From: Leuconostoc lactis KCTC 3528 = DSM 20202 | Lineage (GTDB): Bacteria; Bacillota; Bacilli; Lactobacillales; Lactobacillaceae | Length of the DNA stretch: 64,000 nucleotides | Assembly (NCBI RefSeq): GCF_014651235.1 | Contig: NZ_BMWM01000007.1 | Span: forward strand, 1 to 64,000 | Reading direction: 5' to 3' | Part shown: one piece after another, positions 38,223 through 46,587 of the stretch | Layout of the letters: every line of letters begins with the position of its first letter | How positions within the stretch are numbered: position 1 is the first letter of the stretch | The notes under the pieces: model-generated | What the model saw: the letters and a program-made list of their open reading frames with translations, nothing else | Databases searched by the model: none | Told to the model about the DNA's origin: nothing | Translations under genes and position numbers: made by a program

Positions 38223-38247
38223 ATGCGTTGACAGACTGTCAACGCAT
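38223..38247. repeat. perfect 25-bp palindrome
   Basis: Two 12-bp arms around a single A (ATGCGTTGACAG and its complement). It follows the stop of the 38251 gene and precedes the toxin promoter. With no U-run it may be an operator or a weak terminator. Confidence 0.6.
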
Positions 38248-38250
38248 AAC

Positions 38251-38682
38251 TCACTGACTGCTGACCTTTTGAACAACGTCTTGGGTTGATTGGCTGACAT
38301 ATCGCTGAATTTCATCTGGTGTTAATTGATGATCTTGACCAGTCTCAATATTTCTAAATAGCCAAACCCCGTCCACCTGCATCAAATAAACTGGACTCGC
38401 AGTCGTATCTTGACCAGCTTGTGTTGCTGGCGTACTTGCGGCAACACTTTCTCCAGAAGTCGGTGGCACTTTATCAGGTCGTTTTTCTTTGCCATACAGA
38501 CCCGTCACTGCTGCATTTTCACTGGCTACCCGCTGACTCAGCGCTTGCGTCGCTTTTTTTGTTGTCGCAGCTTGATGAATCGCTGGCACTGATACGCACA
38601 GCAAAATACCAATCGCCAAAACAACCATTAGTAGGTGTCTCGTCTTAAAGTTCTTTCTTGCCATTTTGGTATTTTTCATCAT
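38251..38682 (-). CDS. small membrane-anchored extracellular protein
   Basis: 143 aa, not recognised. Basic N-terminus (MARKNFKTRH), one hydrophobic helix at about residues 17-35, then a Thr/Ala/Gln-rich exposed region and a C-terminal VYLMQVDGVWLFRNIETGQDHQLTPDEIQRYV. Likely a type II anchored or secreted protein. The start is uncertain (ATG at 38682 and 38679, weak SD). Inverted repeats lie in its control region. Confidence 0.6.
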   Translation of the reverse strand: MMKNTKMARKNFKTRHLLMVVLAIGILLCVSVPAIHQAATTKKATQALSQRVASENAAVTGLYGKEKRPDKVPPTSGESVAASTPATQAGQDTTASPVYLMQVDGVWLFRNIETGQDHQLTPDEIQRYVSQSTQDVVQKVSSQ

Positions 38683-38706
38683 TTTTTACCCGTAGCTGAT
38701 TCGAAA

Positions 38707-38752
38707 TTCGTGTACACGAAAATATCATGATAAGATTATGGTTCATCTTATC
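38707..38752. promoter_or_regulatory. two dyads upstream of the 38251 gene
   Basis: TTCGTGTACACGAA (38707-38720), a perfect palindrome, and GATAAGAT/ATCTTATC (38729-38736 with 38745-38752). Their position before the gene suggests operators; the regulator is unknown. Confidence 0.4.
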
Positions 38753-38784
38753 ATTGTGCATTTAGAATAGCAAAGATAACGACT

Positions 38785-38816
38785 AAAAAAGCAACCACGT
38801 TTGTGGTTGCTTTTTT
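38785..38816. terminator. bidirectional terminator after apt
   Basis: AAAAAAGCAACCAC with its exact complement around GTTT, giving U-runs on both strands, abutting the apt stop codon. Confidence 0.92.
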
Positions 38817-39345
38817 AGTAAGTCATCAAGGCCAAAAATGGCACATCCCCAGAAGCCATGATCTTTTCACGACCATGCAATTCAGTGAGTTCAATAATGA
38901 AGGCAACGCCCGCCACAACACCGCCGAGCTTTTCAATAATCTCGCGAGTTGCATTGATTGTGCCACCTGTAGCTAACAAATCGTCCACAATTAAGACACG
39001 TTGCCCAGGTTGAATGGCATCCTTGTGAATTTCTAACACATTTTCCTTGCCATATTCAAGTGAATATGACGCACTAACCGCTTCACGAGGCAACTTGCCA
39101 CCCTTACGTGCTGGCACAAAGCCAACGTTCAAAGCGTAAGCCAATGGTGAGCCGACAATAAAACCACGTGATTCAGGTCCGGCAATCAAGTCCACATTCA
39201 AATCCTTTGCAAATGCAGCAATGGCATCAATAGCTTGATGGTAAGCCACACCATTGCCCATTAAAGGCGAAATGTCTCGAAAACTAACGCCTGGTTCAGG
39301 AAAGTTTTCTACGGTGGCAACATAATTGTGTAAATCTACTGTCAT
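38815..39345 (-). CDS. apt: adenine phosphoribosyltransferase
   Basis: Salvages adenine to AMP with PRPP. Family marks: [43 protein letters not shown] and the PRPP motif [13 protein letters not shown]. 176 aa from ATG 39345. Downstream of recJ by 57 nt, the usual Firmicutes pairing. Immediately before the start is AGAGAAAAAAT, and before that a 10-pair hairpin (39357-39366 with 39376-39385), with a weak AAAGAGAAAG beyond it. Confidence 0.95.
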   Translation of the reverse strand: MTVDLHNYVATVENFPEPGVSFRDISPLMGNGVAYHQAIDAIAAFAKDLNVDLIAGPESRGFIVGSPLAYALNVGFVPARKGGKLPREAVSASYSLEYGKENVLEIHKDAIQPGQRVLIVDDLLATGGTINATREIIEKLGGVVAGVAFIIELTELHGREKIMASGDVPFLALMTY

Positions 39346-39402
39346 ATTTTTTCTCTGAGTGCGTTCAGCTTTTACGAACACACCCTGCTTTCTCTTTACT
39401 TT

Positions 39403-41364
39403 TTAACGATTAGCCAAAAATTTTTGATAGGTCACTGATGTCGTCAATGACTTTTGTGGGGCATTTGGAATAATTTTAACATAGCCGTCCACAATCCGAA
39501 CAAATCCCAGCTCAATAAAGACTTGAATCATAATATTGAGGTCTTTGGGACTGATCTGGAGTTGCTTAGCGATTTTATCCAAGTTTTGCCCGAAGTTTAA
39601 GTCTTGATGAGCATAAATAAACTTATAAACTTGCGCAAAAAATTGCTTATGCGCCGTATTTTCCACGGGTTCCGGTAAGGCCACATCTGCCAATAACAAC
39701 TGCAACTTCGCTTGCCCGCGGAAATAATTCAAACCCAGAGTGGCGGCAAACGACACCCCAGCCGGTTGTTGCACAATGCGCGTCCAATCTGGATGATTAA
39801 AGCCGACCGCTTCAATTTGATTCGCCAGCGTTAACTTGACATGTTGTTGGGTTGCCCCCATCGTCATGGCTTTTTCAATTTTAGGTGTTTTGAAACCAAA
39901 GACTGGTTCCGGATTGTCCGTCCCAAAAGGTTCCATTAATTTTAATGCGTCATAGAGCGTTGGATCCAGTTGGTTAACTGGTAACATCATGTTCACTGCG
40001 ACTTGTTTTTCAGGTATCACTAAGGCTGGTAAGCTTGATAACCGCTCCCGCAGAATAGCTAAGTTTTCTGGGGAAATGCCTAAGCCAAGCGCACTGGCAT
40101 GACCACCAAACGTGTCATACAAATCACGATATTGACCCATGAGTGCATATAAATCAAAATCGCCATACGTTCGGCCAGAGCCTTTATACGTCCCATCGAC
40201 CAGACTCAAGACAATCACTGGCTTGTGGATCAACTCAACGAGACGACTCGCTACAATTCCCAAAATACCTTGATGCCAATCATCCCCAGCCACGACTAAG
40301 ACTTGATCGTTGGCATGGGCGTCCGATAACGCCAATTGCTTGGCTGCGCCAAACACTTCTTCAACGATTTCTTGACGTTGCGCGTTAATAGCTTCCACTT
40401 GCGTTGCCAATGCCGTCGCATCATCTGGTGACTGCGTCAGTAGCAAATCCAATGCTAACTGCGCATCCCCCAACCGACCGACAGCATTCAGACGTGGCGC
40501 AAGCTTAAAGCCAACCGTTTCGGAAATAATCGGTTGTTCGGGTAGCTGACCCGCACTTTTTAATAAGGCGGCAATCCCTGGACGGGGACTTTCCGCCATT
40601 TGCTTCAGCCCCCAAGAGACCAACGTCCGATTTTCATCCGTCAGTGATACCATATCGGCAATTTCACCTAATGCGACCAAATCGAGCATTTCCGTTGGTA
40701 GTTCGCTTTTATCTTGTACCGGTTCCCCATCAGTTAACAGCGCTTGGGCCAGTTTAAATGCGACCCCGACACCTGACAAATCGGCAAACGGATAGTCGCC
40801 TTCGGGATGTCTTGGATGTACAACGGCATAGGCATCGGGTAACGTTGGCCCGATTTCATGGTGGTCGGCGATGATGACATCCACGCCTTGACTCATGGCA
40901 TAAGCCACTGCTTCGTGACCACTGATCCCATTATCGACCGTCACAATAACTTGGGCGCCATCTGCGATCAAACGTTGATAAGCCGCTAAGTTTGGGCCAT
41001 AGCCATCTTGGAAACGGTTAGGAATATAGGCGGTCACGTCGGCACCAAGCACTTGCAAAGCTTCAAGCATCACTGCCGTACTCGTCACCCCGTCCAAATC
41101 GTAATCACCATAAACGACGATTTTCTCCCCTTCAAAGGCGGCCGTCATCAACCGTTCCAACGCTTTGTCTAAATCATGTAACTGCATTGGATCATGCAGT
41201 TGGTCGATGCTCGGTTGGAGATAAGCAAACGCCGCTTCGGGGGTCGTGTAGCCTTTTTGCGCCACAATGGTGGCCGTCAATTGGGCAATATTTAGTTGTG
41301 ACGTGAGCTGGCGGACTGTTTTTTCCGCTGGTTGGGGCAGCAAACGCCAATTATTTTGACTCAT
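39403..41364 (-). CDS. recJ: single-stranded-DNA-specific exonuclease RecJ
   Basis: 5'-3' ssDNA exonuclease in recombination and mismatch repair. DHH-phosphoesterase motifs are complete: VVYGDYDLDGVTSTAV, VDNGISG, IIADHHEIG and the DHHA1 motif GRTYGDFDL and FGGHASALG. A C-terminal OB-like part and a short winged-helix-like tail follow. At 653 aa it is shorter than the 750-780 aa typical of many Firmicutes. GAAGG precedes ATG 41364. Confidence 0.94.
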   Translation of the reverse strand: MSQNNWRLLPQPAEKTVRQLTSQLNIAQLTATIVAQKGYTTPEAAFAYLQPSIDQLHDPMQLHDLDKALERLMTAAFEGEKIVVYGDYDLDGVTSTAVMLEALQVLGADVTAYIPNRFQDGYGPNLAAYQRLIADGAQVIVTVDNGISGHEAVAYAMSQGVDVIIADHHEIGPTLPDAYAVVHPRHPEGDYPFADLSGVGVAFKLAQALLTDGEPVQDKSELPTEMLDLVALGEIADMVSLTDENRTLVSWGLKQMAESPRPGIAALLKSAGQLPEQPIISETVGFKLAPRLNAVGRLGDAQLALDLLLTQSPDDATALATQVEAINAQRQEIVEEVFGAAKQLALSDAHANDQVLVVAGDDWHQGILGIVASRLVELIHKPVIVLSLVDGTYKGSGRTYGDFDLYALMGQYRDLYDTFGGHASALGLGISPENLAILRERLSSLPALVIPEKQVAVNMMLPVNQLDPTLYDALKLMEPFGTDNPEPVFGFKTPKIEKAMTMGATQQHVKLTLANQIEAVGFNHPDWTRIVQQPAGVSFAATLGLNYFRGQAKLQLLLADVALPEPVENTAHKQFFAQVYKFIYAHQDLNFGQNLDKIAKQLQISPKDLNIMIQVFIELGFVRIVDGYVKIIPNAPQKSLTTSVTYQKFLANR

Positions 41365-41397
41365 TGTAACCTTCTTTAACTTATCGGCCGACGGCCT

Positions 41398-42342
41398 TTA
41401 TTTGTCTTTTTTAAATGGCACATCAATGACATCTAAGTCTCTAGCAACCACCGTATTAGGGAAAATCTTGCGGACATCTGCCACTAAAGTTTTCACCATT
41501 GGCCCAATATAACGTGCTGATAAATGCGTTAAAATCAGCTTATCAACATGGGCCCGTCGGGCGGTATTGGCAGCGTTGACACTGGTTGAATGTGCGTGTG
41601 CGCGTGCCATTTTGGCTTCTTCATCACCGGCACCATAGGTGCTTTCATGCACCAAGACATCCGCATTCAGCGCCAACGTTTCAATATTATCATTTGGTCG
41701 GGTATCCAAAATAAAGGTCACCACACGGCCCTTTTGCGCCGCACCAATATAATCGCGCCCATCCAGAATCCGCCCATCTGGTAAGGTTACCCGCTTACCC
41801 GCCTTCAATTGGCCAAAGACTGGACCAGATGGCACATTTTGTTCACGCAACTTTTCAACCAACAGTTCACCTGGATGGTCTTTTTCTTCAACCCGAAAGC
41901 CCCAAGTATCAATCCGGTGACGCATCTTAGCCGCAATCACGCGGAAAGTCCTATCATCAAAAATAACCCCTTCGGTTAATTCAACGTAAACTAAGGGATA
42001 CGATAAGCGCGTTTCTGAAACACGCAACGCCGTTTGCACGAAGTCTTTAATGCCTTTTGGCCCATAAATAGTCAAGGGTTCATGTTTGTCAGCGCCTTGA
42101 AATGACCGTGAACTCAAAAAGCCAGGCAAACCAAAAATGTGATCCCCATGCAAATGTGAAATAAAAATCTTTTCAACCTTGCGTGGTCGCAATGTTGTCT
42201 TGAGAATTTGATGTTGGGTAGCTTCCCCGACGTCAAATAACCAAACGGCATTGCGCTCGTCAAGGAGGCGCAACGCAATGCTTGTCACATTTCTAAATTT
42301 TGATGGTTGACCAGAACCAGTGCCTAAAAATTCAAGTTGCAT
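41398..42342 (-). CDS. rnz: ribonuclease Z
   Basis: tRNA 3'-processing endonuclease of the metallo-beta-lactamase fold. [18 protein letters not shown] at the start, metal motif [24 protein letters not shown] and the [12 protein letters not shown] and LTHLSARY histidines are present. 314 aa, the long bacterial form. ATG 42342 has no SD of its own; GAGGAG lies 53 nt upstream, beyond a folded leader. Confidence 0.95.
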   Translation of the reverse strand: MQLEFLGTGSGQPSKFRNVTSIALRLLDERNAVWLFDVGEATQHQILKTTLRPRKVEKIFISHLHGDHIFGLPGFLSSRSFQGADKHEPLTIYGPKGIKDFVQTALRVSETRLSYPLVYVELTEGVIFDDRTFRVIAAKMRHRIDTWGFRVEEKDHPGELLVEKLREQNVPSGPVFGQLKAGKRVTLPDGRILDGRDYIGAAQKGRVVTFILDTRPNDNIETLALNADVLVHESTYGAGDEEAKMARAHAHSTSVNAANTARRAHVDKLILTHLSARYIGPMVKTLVADVRKIFPNTVVARDLDVIDVPFKKDK

Positions 42343-42400
42343 GTTATCTTAAGCGTCCCGTCACATCGCTTAACGCTGTGGCTGGCACGTTTTTCTCCTC
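42343..42400 (-). promoter_or_regulatory. rnz leader: SD, small ORF and alternative hairpins
   Basis: GAGGAG (42395-42400) followed by six nt and GTG 42388 opens a 14-codon ORF ending TAA one nt before the rnz ATG. Two mutually exclusive folds are possible: one joining 384-389 with 354-359 (offset from 42000) that bridges SD and ATG, and a 7-bp TTAAGCG/CGCTTAA stem next to the ATG. Confidence 0.5.
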
Positions 42401-42481
42401 ATCAATTAGACGATCTTGCATCATCTATAACTTAACTATTTTACCATATATCAACACTTGATAGCGATCCGAAGACAAAAT

Positions 42482-42502
42482 AAAAAACAGCTCACGCTGT
42501 TT
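42482..42502 (-). terminator. terminator of msrA
   Basis: 7-bp stem AAACAGC/GCTGTTT overlapping the msrA stop, followed on the minus strand by a U-run. Confidence 0.8.
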
Positions 42503-43028
42503 ACTTGTCATCCCAATGGGTCTTTTGGAAAGCCACGCGACTAGCCATGACCATCGCTTCACGCGCTGGATCCTTCTTATAGAAGTCTTGGTGGTATTCT
42601 TCGGCTTCATAAAACGGTTGCGCGTCTTCAATTGTCGTCACAATTGGCGCATCAAAGCGACCAGAGGCTGCTAATGCCGCTTTGGACTTTTCCGCAATGG
42701 CACGTTGCGTGTCATCAGCGACAAAAATCACCGGCCGGTAATTGTCACCACGATCTTGGAATTGCCCCATGGCGTCCGTTGGATCCGTTTGTTCCCAGTA
42801 AATTTCGACCAATTCGGCATACGATAACTGTTCTGGGTCAAACCAAATTTTCACGGCTTCCGTATGCCCCGTCGTGTGTGAACTCACTTCTTCGTAAGTC
42901 GGATTTTCCGTGTGACCACCGGTATAACCGGAGCGTACTTTTTCAATGCCAGGCAATGAATCAAATGGTTGCACCATGCACCAAAAGCATCCGCCCGCAA
43001 AAATGGCTGTTTCCGTCGTCTTTGTCAT
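42501..43028 (-). CDS. msrA: peptide methionine-S-sulfoxide reductase MsrA
   Basis: Reduces methionine-S-sulfoxide in oxidised proteins. Catalytic motif GGCFWCM at residues 12-18, then [27 protein letters not shown] and the C-terminal AEEYHQDFY. 175 aa. The motif cysteine is the only resolving-independent one visible. AAGGA seven nt before ATG 43028. Monocistronic. Confidence 0.96.
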   Translation of the reverse strand: MTKTTETAIFAGGCFWCMVQPFDSLPGIEKVRSGYTGGHTENPTYEEVSSHTTGHTEAVKIWFDPEQLSYAELVEIYWEQTDPTDAMGQFQDRGDNYRPVIFVADDTQRAIAEKSKAALAASGRFDAPIVTTIEDAQPFYEAEEYHQDFYKKDPAREAMVMASRVAFQKTHWDDK

Positions 43029-43056
43029 GAGTTTGTCCTTATCTCGTTGCTAAAAT

Positions 43057-43084
43057 AAAAAAGAGAAACGTTCTCCGTCTCTCT
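43057..43084 (-). terminator. terminator of panE
   Basis: 8-pair stem (43062-43069 with 43077-43084, one wobble) followed on the minus strand by a U-run, 20 nt after the panE stop. Confidence 0.82.
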
Positions 43085-43103
43085 CATCATACTATAATCA
43101 AAC

Positions 43104-44057
43104 TCAAATTTCAAAATTTTCTTTTTCTTTGGCTAACTTCGTGCGCACAATATCTTCCTTGGCGTGAATCAATCGTGTGACCAACGCGTTAAATGGTGTG
43201 GGAATGCCCTCTTGTTGGCCAAGACGCGCAAAATAGCCATTTAAAAAGTCAATTTCTGTTCGCTTACCATTTTGAATGTCTTGATACATGGACGGATAGT
43301 GATTACCCGCATTTTCTGGCTTCAATAAACGACTCAAGTCCGCAATAATACCCGCCACATCGACTTTGACACCTTGTGAGGCCCCGACTTGCTTCATTTC
43401 ATCTAAAATATTTAATGCCATATCCATGGCATTGCCCGCCGTCCCAAATTCAGCAATGTTGGCATCTAACAACACTGACAACGGATTCAAAACGGCATTG
43501 ATACCGGCTTTATGCCAAATGGCTGTCATGACATCCGGTACCAATTCAGCATTCAAACCGGCTTCGTTCAATGCCTCAACAATCGGTTGCGCATCCCCAC
43601 CAGCCAGTGCTTGCAACTTGATCGAACCTGAACCCGTTGTGTGAATCTCACCAGGCTTCACCAAAGATGATGTCCACAACGTCACACCGGCCACAATTTG
43701 TGACTTGTCTACGTGCTTTGCCATCACTTCAATATTACCCAAACCGTTAGACAAGATGAGTAATTGTGTTTGATCGGTGATAATTGGCGCAATATCCGTC
43801 AACATCCGATCCAACTGTGGTGTTTTGGTCAACAAAATAATCAGGTCAAACGTCCCCGTTACTTCTTGTGGGGTCATCACGGGTAAATAGTAAACCTTTG
43901 GGTCTTGATCATCATGAACAACCGTCAATCCCTTGGTATTAATGGCTGCAATGTGTGCTGGCCAACCGTCAATACCGGTCACATCATGACCGGCCGCTTG
44001 TAGCATAATTCCCAAACGTGCGCCAAGTGCGCCAAATCCTGCAATCGCTATTTTCAT
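43104..44057 (-). CDS. panE: 2-dehydropantoate 2-reductase
   Basis: NADPH-dependent ketopantoate reductase of the ApbA/PanE family. Nucleotide fold IAIAGFGALGARLG, then LLILSNGLGN, the catalytic lysine region AIWHKAGINAVLNPLSVL and NHYPSMYQDIQNGKRTEIDFLNGY. 317 aa. Other pantothenate genes are absent from the window, so a related 2-hydroxyacid reductase role is possible. GGAGG lies ahead of a hairpin in the leader. Confidence 0.88.
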   Translation of the reverse strand: MKIAIAGFGALGARLGIMLQAAGHDVTGIDGWPAHIAAINTKGLTVVHDDQDPKVYYLPVMTPQEVTGTFDLIILLTKTPQLDRMLTDIAPIITDQTQLLILSNGLGNIEVMAKHVDKSQIVAGVTLWTSSLVKPGEIHTTGSGSIKLQALAGGDAQPIVEALNEAGLNAELVPDVMTAIWHKAGINAVLNPLSVLLDANIAEFGTAGNAMDMALNILDEMKQVGASQGVKVDVAGIIADLSRLLKPENAGNHYPSMYQDIQNGKRTEIDFLNGYFARLGQQEGIPTPFNALVTRLIHAKEDIVRTKLAKEKENFEI

Positions 44058-44092
44058 AATTTATATTCGTCCATCAGCGATGAACGCCTCCG
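44058..44092 (-). promoter_or_regulatory. panE leader: SD, hairpin, then start codon
   Basis: CGGAGG (44087-44092) touches an 8-pair hairpin with a GCT loop (44068-44086); ten A/T nt then precede ATG 44057. Folded spacing is 10 nt. A 6-codon ORF (ATG 44074) whose TGA overlaps the panE ATG as ATGA lies in the same place. Confidence 0.55.
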
Positions 44093-44180
44093 CTTTCAGA
44101 AATAAATAATTACTATTATTTTACCACACGTTGGTTTTTGAAAAAGCGACAATTAAACAGCGCACTAACAGCTAACAATC

Positions 44181-44885
44181 TTAATGGGTGCCTTGACCAT
44201 AATAGGCGTGCGCTCCATGCTTGCGGAAATAGTGCCGATCAAGCAAATATTGTGGCACATGTAAATCTTGCGTGGGATTTAACTGCATGGTGTGGAAATC
44301 AATTTCTGACACCACATCCAGCACAATGGCGTTTTGGACTGCCGTTTTGGCATCTTTTCCCCAAGTAAATGGCCCATGATCATTGGTTAGAACACCAGGA
44401 ATCGCCATCGGATCAAGGTTTTGACGATCAAACACGCGCACAATAGATTGGCCGGTATTTAATTCATAGTCGCCATCGACTTCCTCTTGCGTGAGACGAT
44501 CAGCGATCGGCACATCCCCGTAAAACGTATCCGCATGCGTTGTCCCCGCCGCAGTTACTGGAATGCCCGCTTGGGCAAAGGCCACCGCCCACTTAGAATG
44601 CGTGTGCACAATCCCACCGACTTCTGGCCAATGTCGATACAAGAATGCATGCGTTGGTGTATCGCTTGAGGGATTCAATTCGCCTTCAACCACTTGACCA
44701 TCCAAATCAACCACGACCATATCTGCCGGCGTGAGTTCATCATAAGCCACGCCACTTGGCTTAATGACAAACAACCCTGAGTCGCGATCAATTTGTGAGA
44801 CGTTCCCCCACGTTAATGTCACGAGATTATTGGCAGGTAATGTCATATTGGCTTCATATACTGTTTGTTTCAGCGCTTCTAACAT
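44181..44885 (-). CDS. araD: L-ribulose-5-phosphate 4-epimerase
   Basis: Converts L-ribulose-5-phosphate to D-xylulose-5-phosphate, which enters the phosphoketolase pathway in heterofermenters. Class II aldolase/epimerase motifs: LVTLTWGNVSQIDR, IKPSGVAYDEL, SSDTPTHAFLY, metal ligands in VHTHSKWAVAFAQ and the distal HGPFTWGK and HYFRKHG. 234 aa. Last gene of araA-transporter-araB-araD. AAGGAG precedes ATG 44885; 5 nt after araB. Confidence 0.96.
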   Translation of the reverse strand: MLEALKQTVYEANMTLPANNLVTLTWGNVSQIDRDSGLFVIKPSGVAYDELTPADMVVVDLDGQVVEGELNPSSDTPTHAFLYRHWPEVGGIVHTHSKWAVAFAQAGIPVTAAGTTHADTFYGDVPIADRLTQEEVDGDYELNTGQSIVRVFDRQNLDPMAIPGVLTNDHGPFTWGKDAKTAVQNAIVLDVVSEIDFHTMQLNPTQDLHVPQYLLDRHYFRKHGAHAYYGQGTH

Positions 44886-44890
44886 GTTGT

Positions 44891-46510
44891 CTACTCCTTT
44901 GTGGCTTGATTTGGCAAAGCCTTAATGGCGGCCATTTCAATTTCAAGACCATTGATATAACGTGTCATAAATGTTTCAAAACCAGCCACATCTACCGGAT
45001 CTGGTGATAGCGTTTCCGCCACACTGTCCGCAAAAATCTGTTCCGCTAAGAAGTCAGCTAACGATAACGTCGTGTCGTTGTTAGCAGCATACAAAGCTAA
45101 GATTGCCATGCCCCAAGGGCCACCTTCACCGGCGTTTTGCATCACTGTCACATTGGTATTCAAAGCTGCGGCTAACAACTTTTGGGCGACCACTGGCGTC
45201 TTAAACACACCACCTTGCGCCACAATATTGTCAGTCAACACATCTTCATCAGCTAACAAACGCATGCCGATTTTAATGGCACCAAACGCACTAAAGATGT
45301 GCAAGCGCATGAGGTTCCCGACACTGAAAATAGCATCTGGTTGACGCACTAAGAGTGGTCGACCTTCTGGTACCCCAGTAATATTTTCCCCAGAATAATA
45401 GCCATAGCCTGACAAACCACCAGCATCTGGCGTTGCATCCGTTAATGCGGCATCAAATAGGACTTGATAGAGGTCCTTTGTTGATAGGTCATGGCCAATT
45501 TTTTGAGCAAATTCCGCAAAGAGCTTCGCCCAAGCGTTAATATCTGACGCCGAGTTGTTCGCATGTACCATGGCGACCGGCAAGCCGGTTGGCGTCGTCA
45601 CAATATCAATGTTGCTGTAGACATGAGCCAGTGGCTTTTCCAAGACAATCATTGAGAAAATTGACGTTCCAACAGAAATGTTTCCTGTCCGTTTGTTCAC
45701 ACTATTTGTGGCAACCATCCCCGTCCCAGCATCACCTTCAGGTGGCGCCAAACGCGTCCCAGGTTGTAGATCCCCAGTTGGATCAAGTAACAACGCGCCT
45801 TTTTCGGTTAATGTACCGGCTGGTGTTCCCGCCTTTAATGGTTGAGGCAAAATGTCAGTGAGTTGCCACTGGTATTGTTGTACTGGTTTGAGTTGATTAA
45901 AGCGATCAAGCATCACCTGATCGTAATCCCCTGTTGCTTCATCAATCGGGAACATACCGGAAGCATCGCCAATCCCAAGGACTTTCTCCCCAGTCAATTG
46001 CCAATGGACATAACCAGCTAAAGTCGTCATGTAGGCAATGTTTTTCACATGCGTCTCTTGATTCAAAATCGCTTGATAAAGATGGGCAATACTCCAACGT
46101 TGTGGGATATTAAACGCAAATAGTTGTGTTAATTCACGCGCAGCGTCGGCTGTGATTGCGTTACGCCAAGTTCTAAAGGGTACAAGTTGTTCATCATCAG
46201 CGTCAAACACCAAGTAGCCGTGCATCATAGCTGAAAAGCCCATGCTGTTAATTTTTGTAATGGTTACGCCATATTCAGCCTGAACGGCTGTCTTTAATTG
46301 CCCATACGCCACTTGTAAACCAGCCCAGACATTAGGTAACGCGTACGTCCATGAGCCATCTTGGAAACTGTTCGTCCAGTCATAACTACCGGAAGCGATG
46401 GTTGTACCGTCTTGCGTCGTCAAGACAGCTTTAATGGTGGTTGAGCCAAATTCAACGCCTAAAGCAGTTTGCCCTGACGTAATGGCTGCTTTAATATTTT
46501 CTGATGTCAT
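44891..46510 (-). CDS. araB: ribulokinase (FGGY family)
   Basis: Phosphorylates L-ribulose. FGGY-kinase features: N-terminal LGVEFGSTTIKAVL, MGFSAMMHGYLVFD, DASGMFPID, the glycine-rich PEGDAGTGMVATNSVN with the catalytic Asp, and VAQGGVFKTPV with GEGGPWGMAI near the C-terminus. 539 aa. AGGAG lies about ten nt before ATG 46510. A 15-bp hairpin separates it from the transporter gene and may lower araBD expression. Confidence 0.94.
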   Translation of the reverse strand: MTSENIKAAITSGQTALGVEFGSTTIKAVLTTQDGTTIASGSYDWTNSFQDGSWTYALPNVWAGLQVAYGQLKTAVQAEYGVTITKINSMGFSAMMHGYLVFDADDEQLVPFRTWRNAITADAARELTQLFAFNIPQRWSIAHLYQAILNQETHVKNIAYMTTLAGYVHWQLTGEKVLGIGDASGMFPIDEATGDYDQVMLDRFNQLKPVQQYQWQLTDILPQPLKAGTPAGTLTEKGALLLDPTGDLQPGTRLAPPEGDAGTGMVATNSVNKRTGNISVGTSIFSMIVLEKPLAHVYSNIDIVTTPTGLPVAMVHANNSASDINAWAKLFAEFAQKIGHDLSTKDLYQVLFDAALTDATPDAGGLSGYGYYSGENITGVPEGRPLLVRQPDAIFSVGNLMRLHIFSAFGAIKIGMRLLADEDVLTDNIVAQGGVFKTPVVAQKLLAAALNTNVTVMQNAGEGGPWGMAILALYAANNDTTLSLADFLAEQIFADSVAETLSPDPVDVAGFETFMTRYINGLEIEMAAIKALPNQATKE

Positions 46511-46538
46511 GCTATTATTTCTCCTATTATGCTGTAAT

Positions 46539-46576
46539 TGAAAACGCTAATCAGCCAAGGGTGATTAGCGTTTTCA
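46539..46576 (-). promoter_or_regulatory. intercistronic hairpin between transporter and araB
   Basis: Perfect 15-bp stem (46539-46553 with 46562-46576), 8-nt loop, followed by TTTTCAATT at the 3' side. Candidate partial terminator or mRNA processing/stability element. Confidence 0.65.
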
Positions 46577-46587
46577 TCTTGTTGCAA

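Noticed and set aside
37995-38231. 78-aa plus-strand ORF with a membrane-like N-terminus
   Set aside because: It is antisense to the 33-aa toxin candidate, has no SD, and its hydrophobicity is the mirror of the toxin codons.
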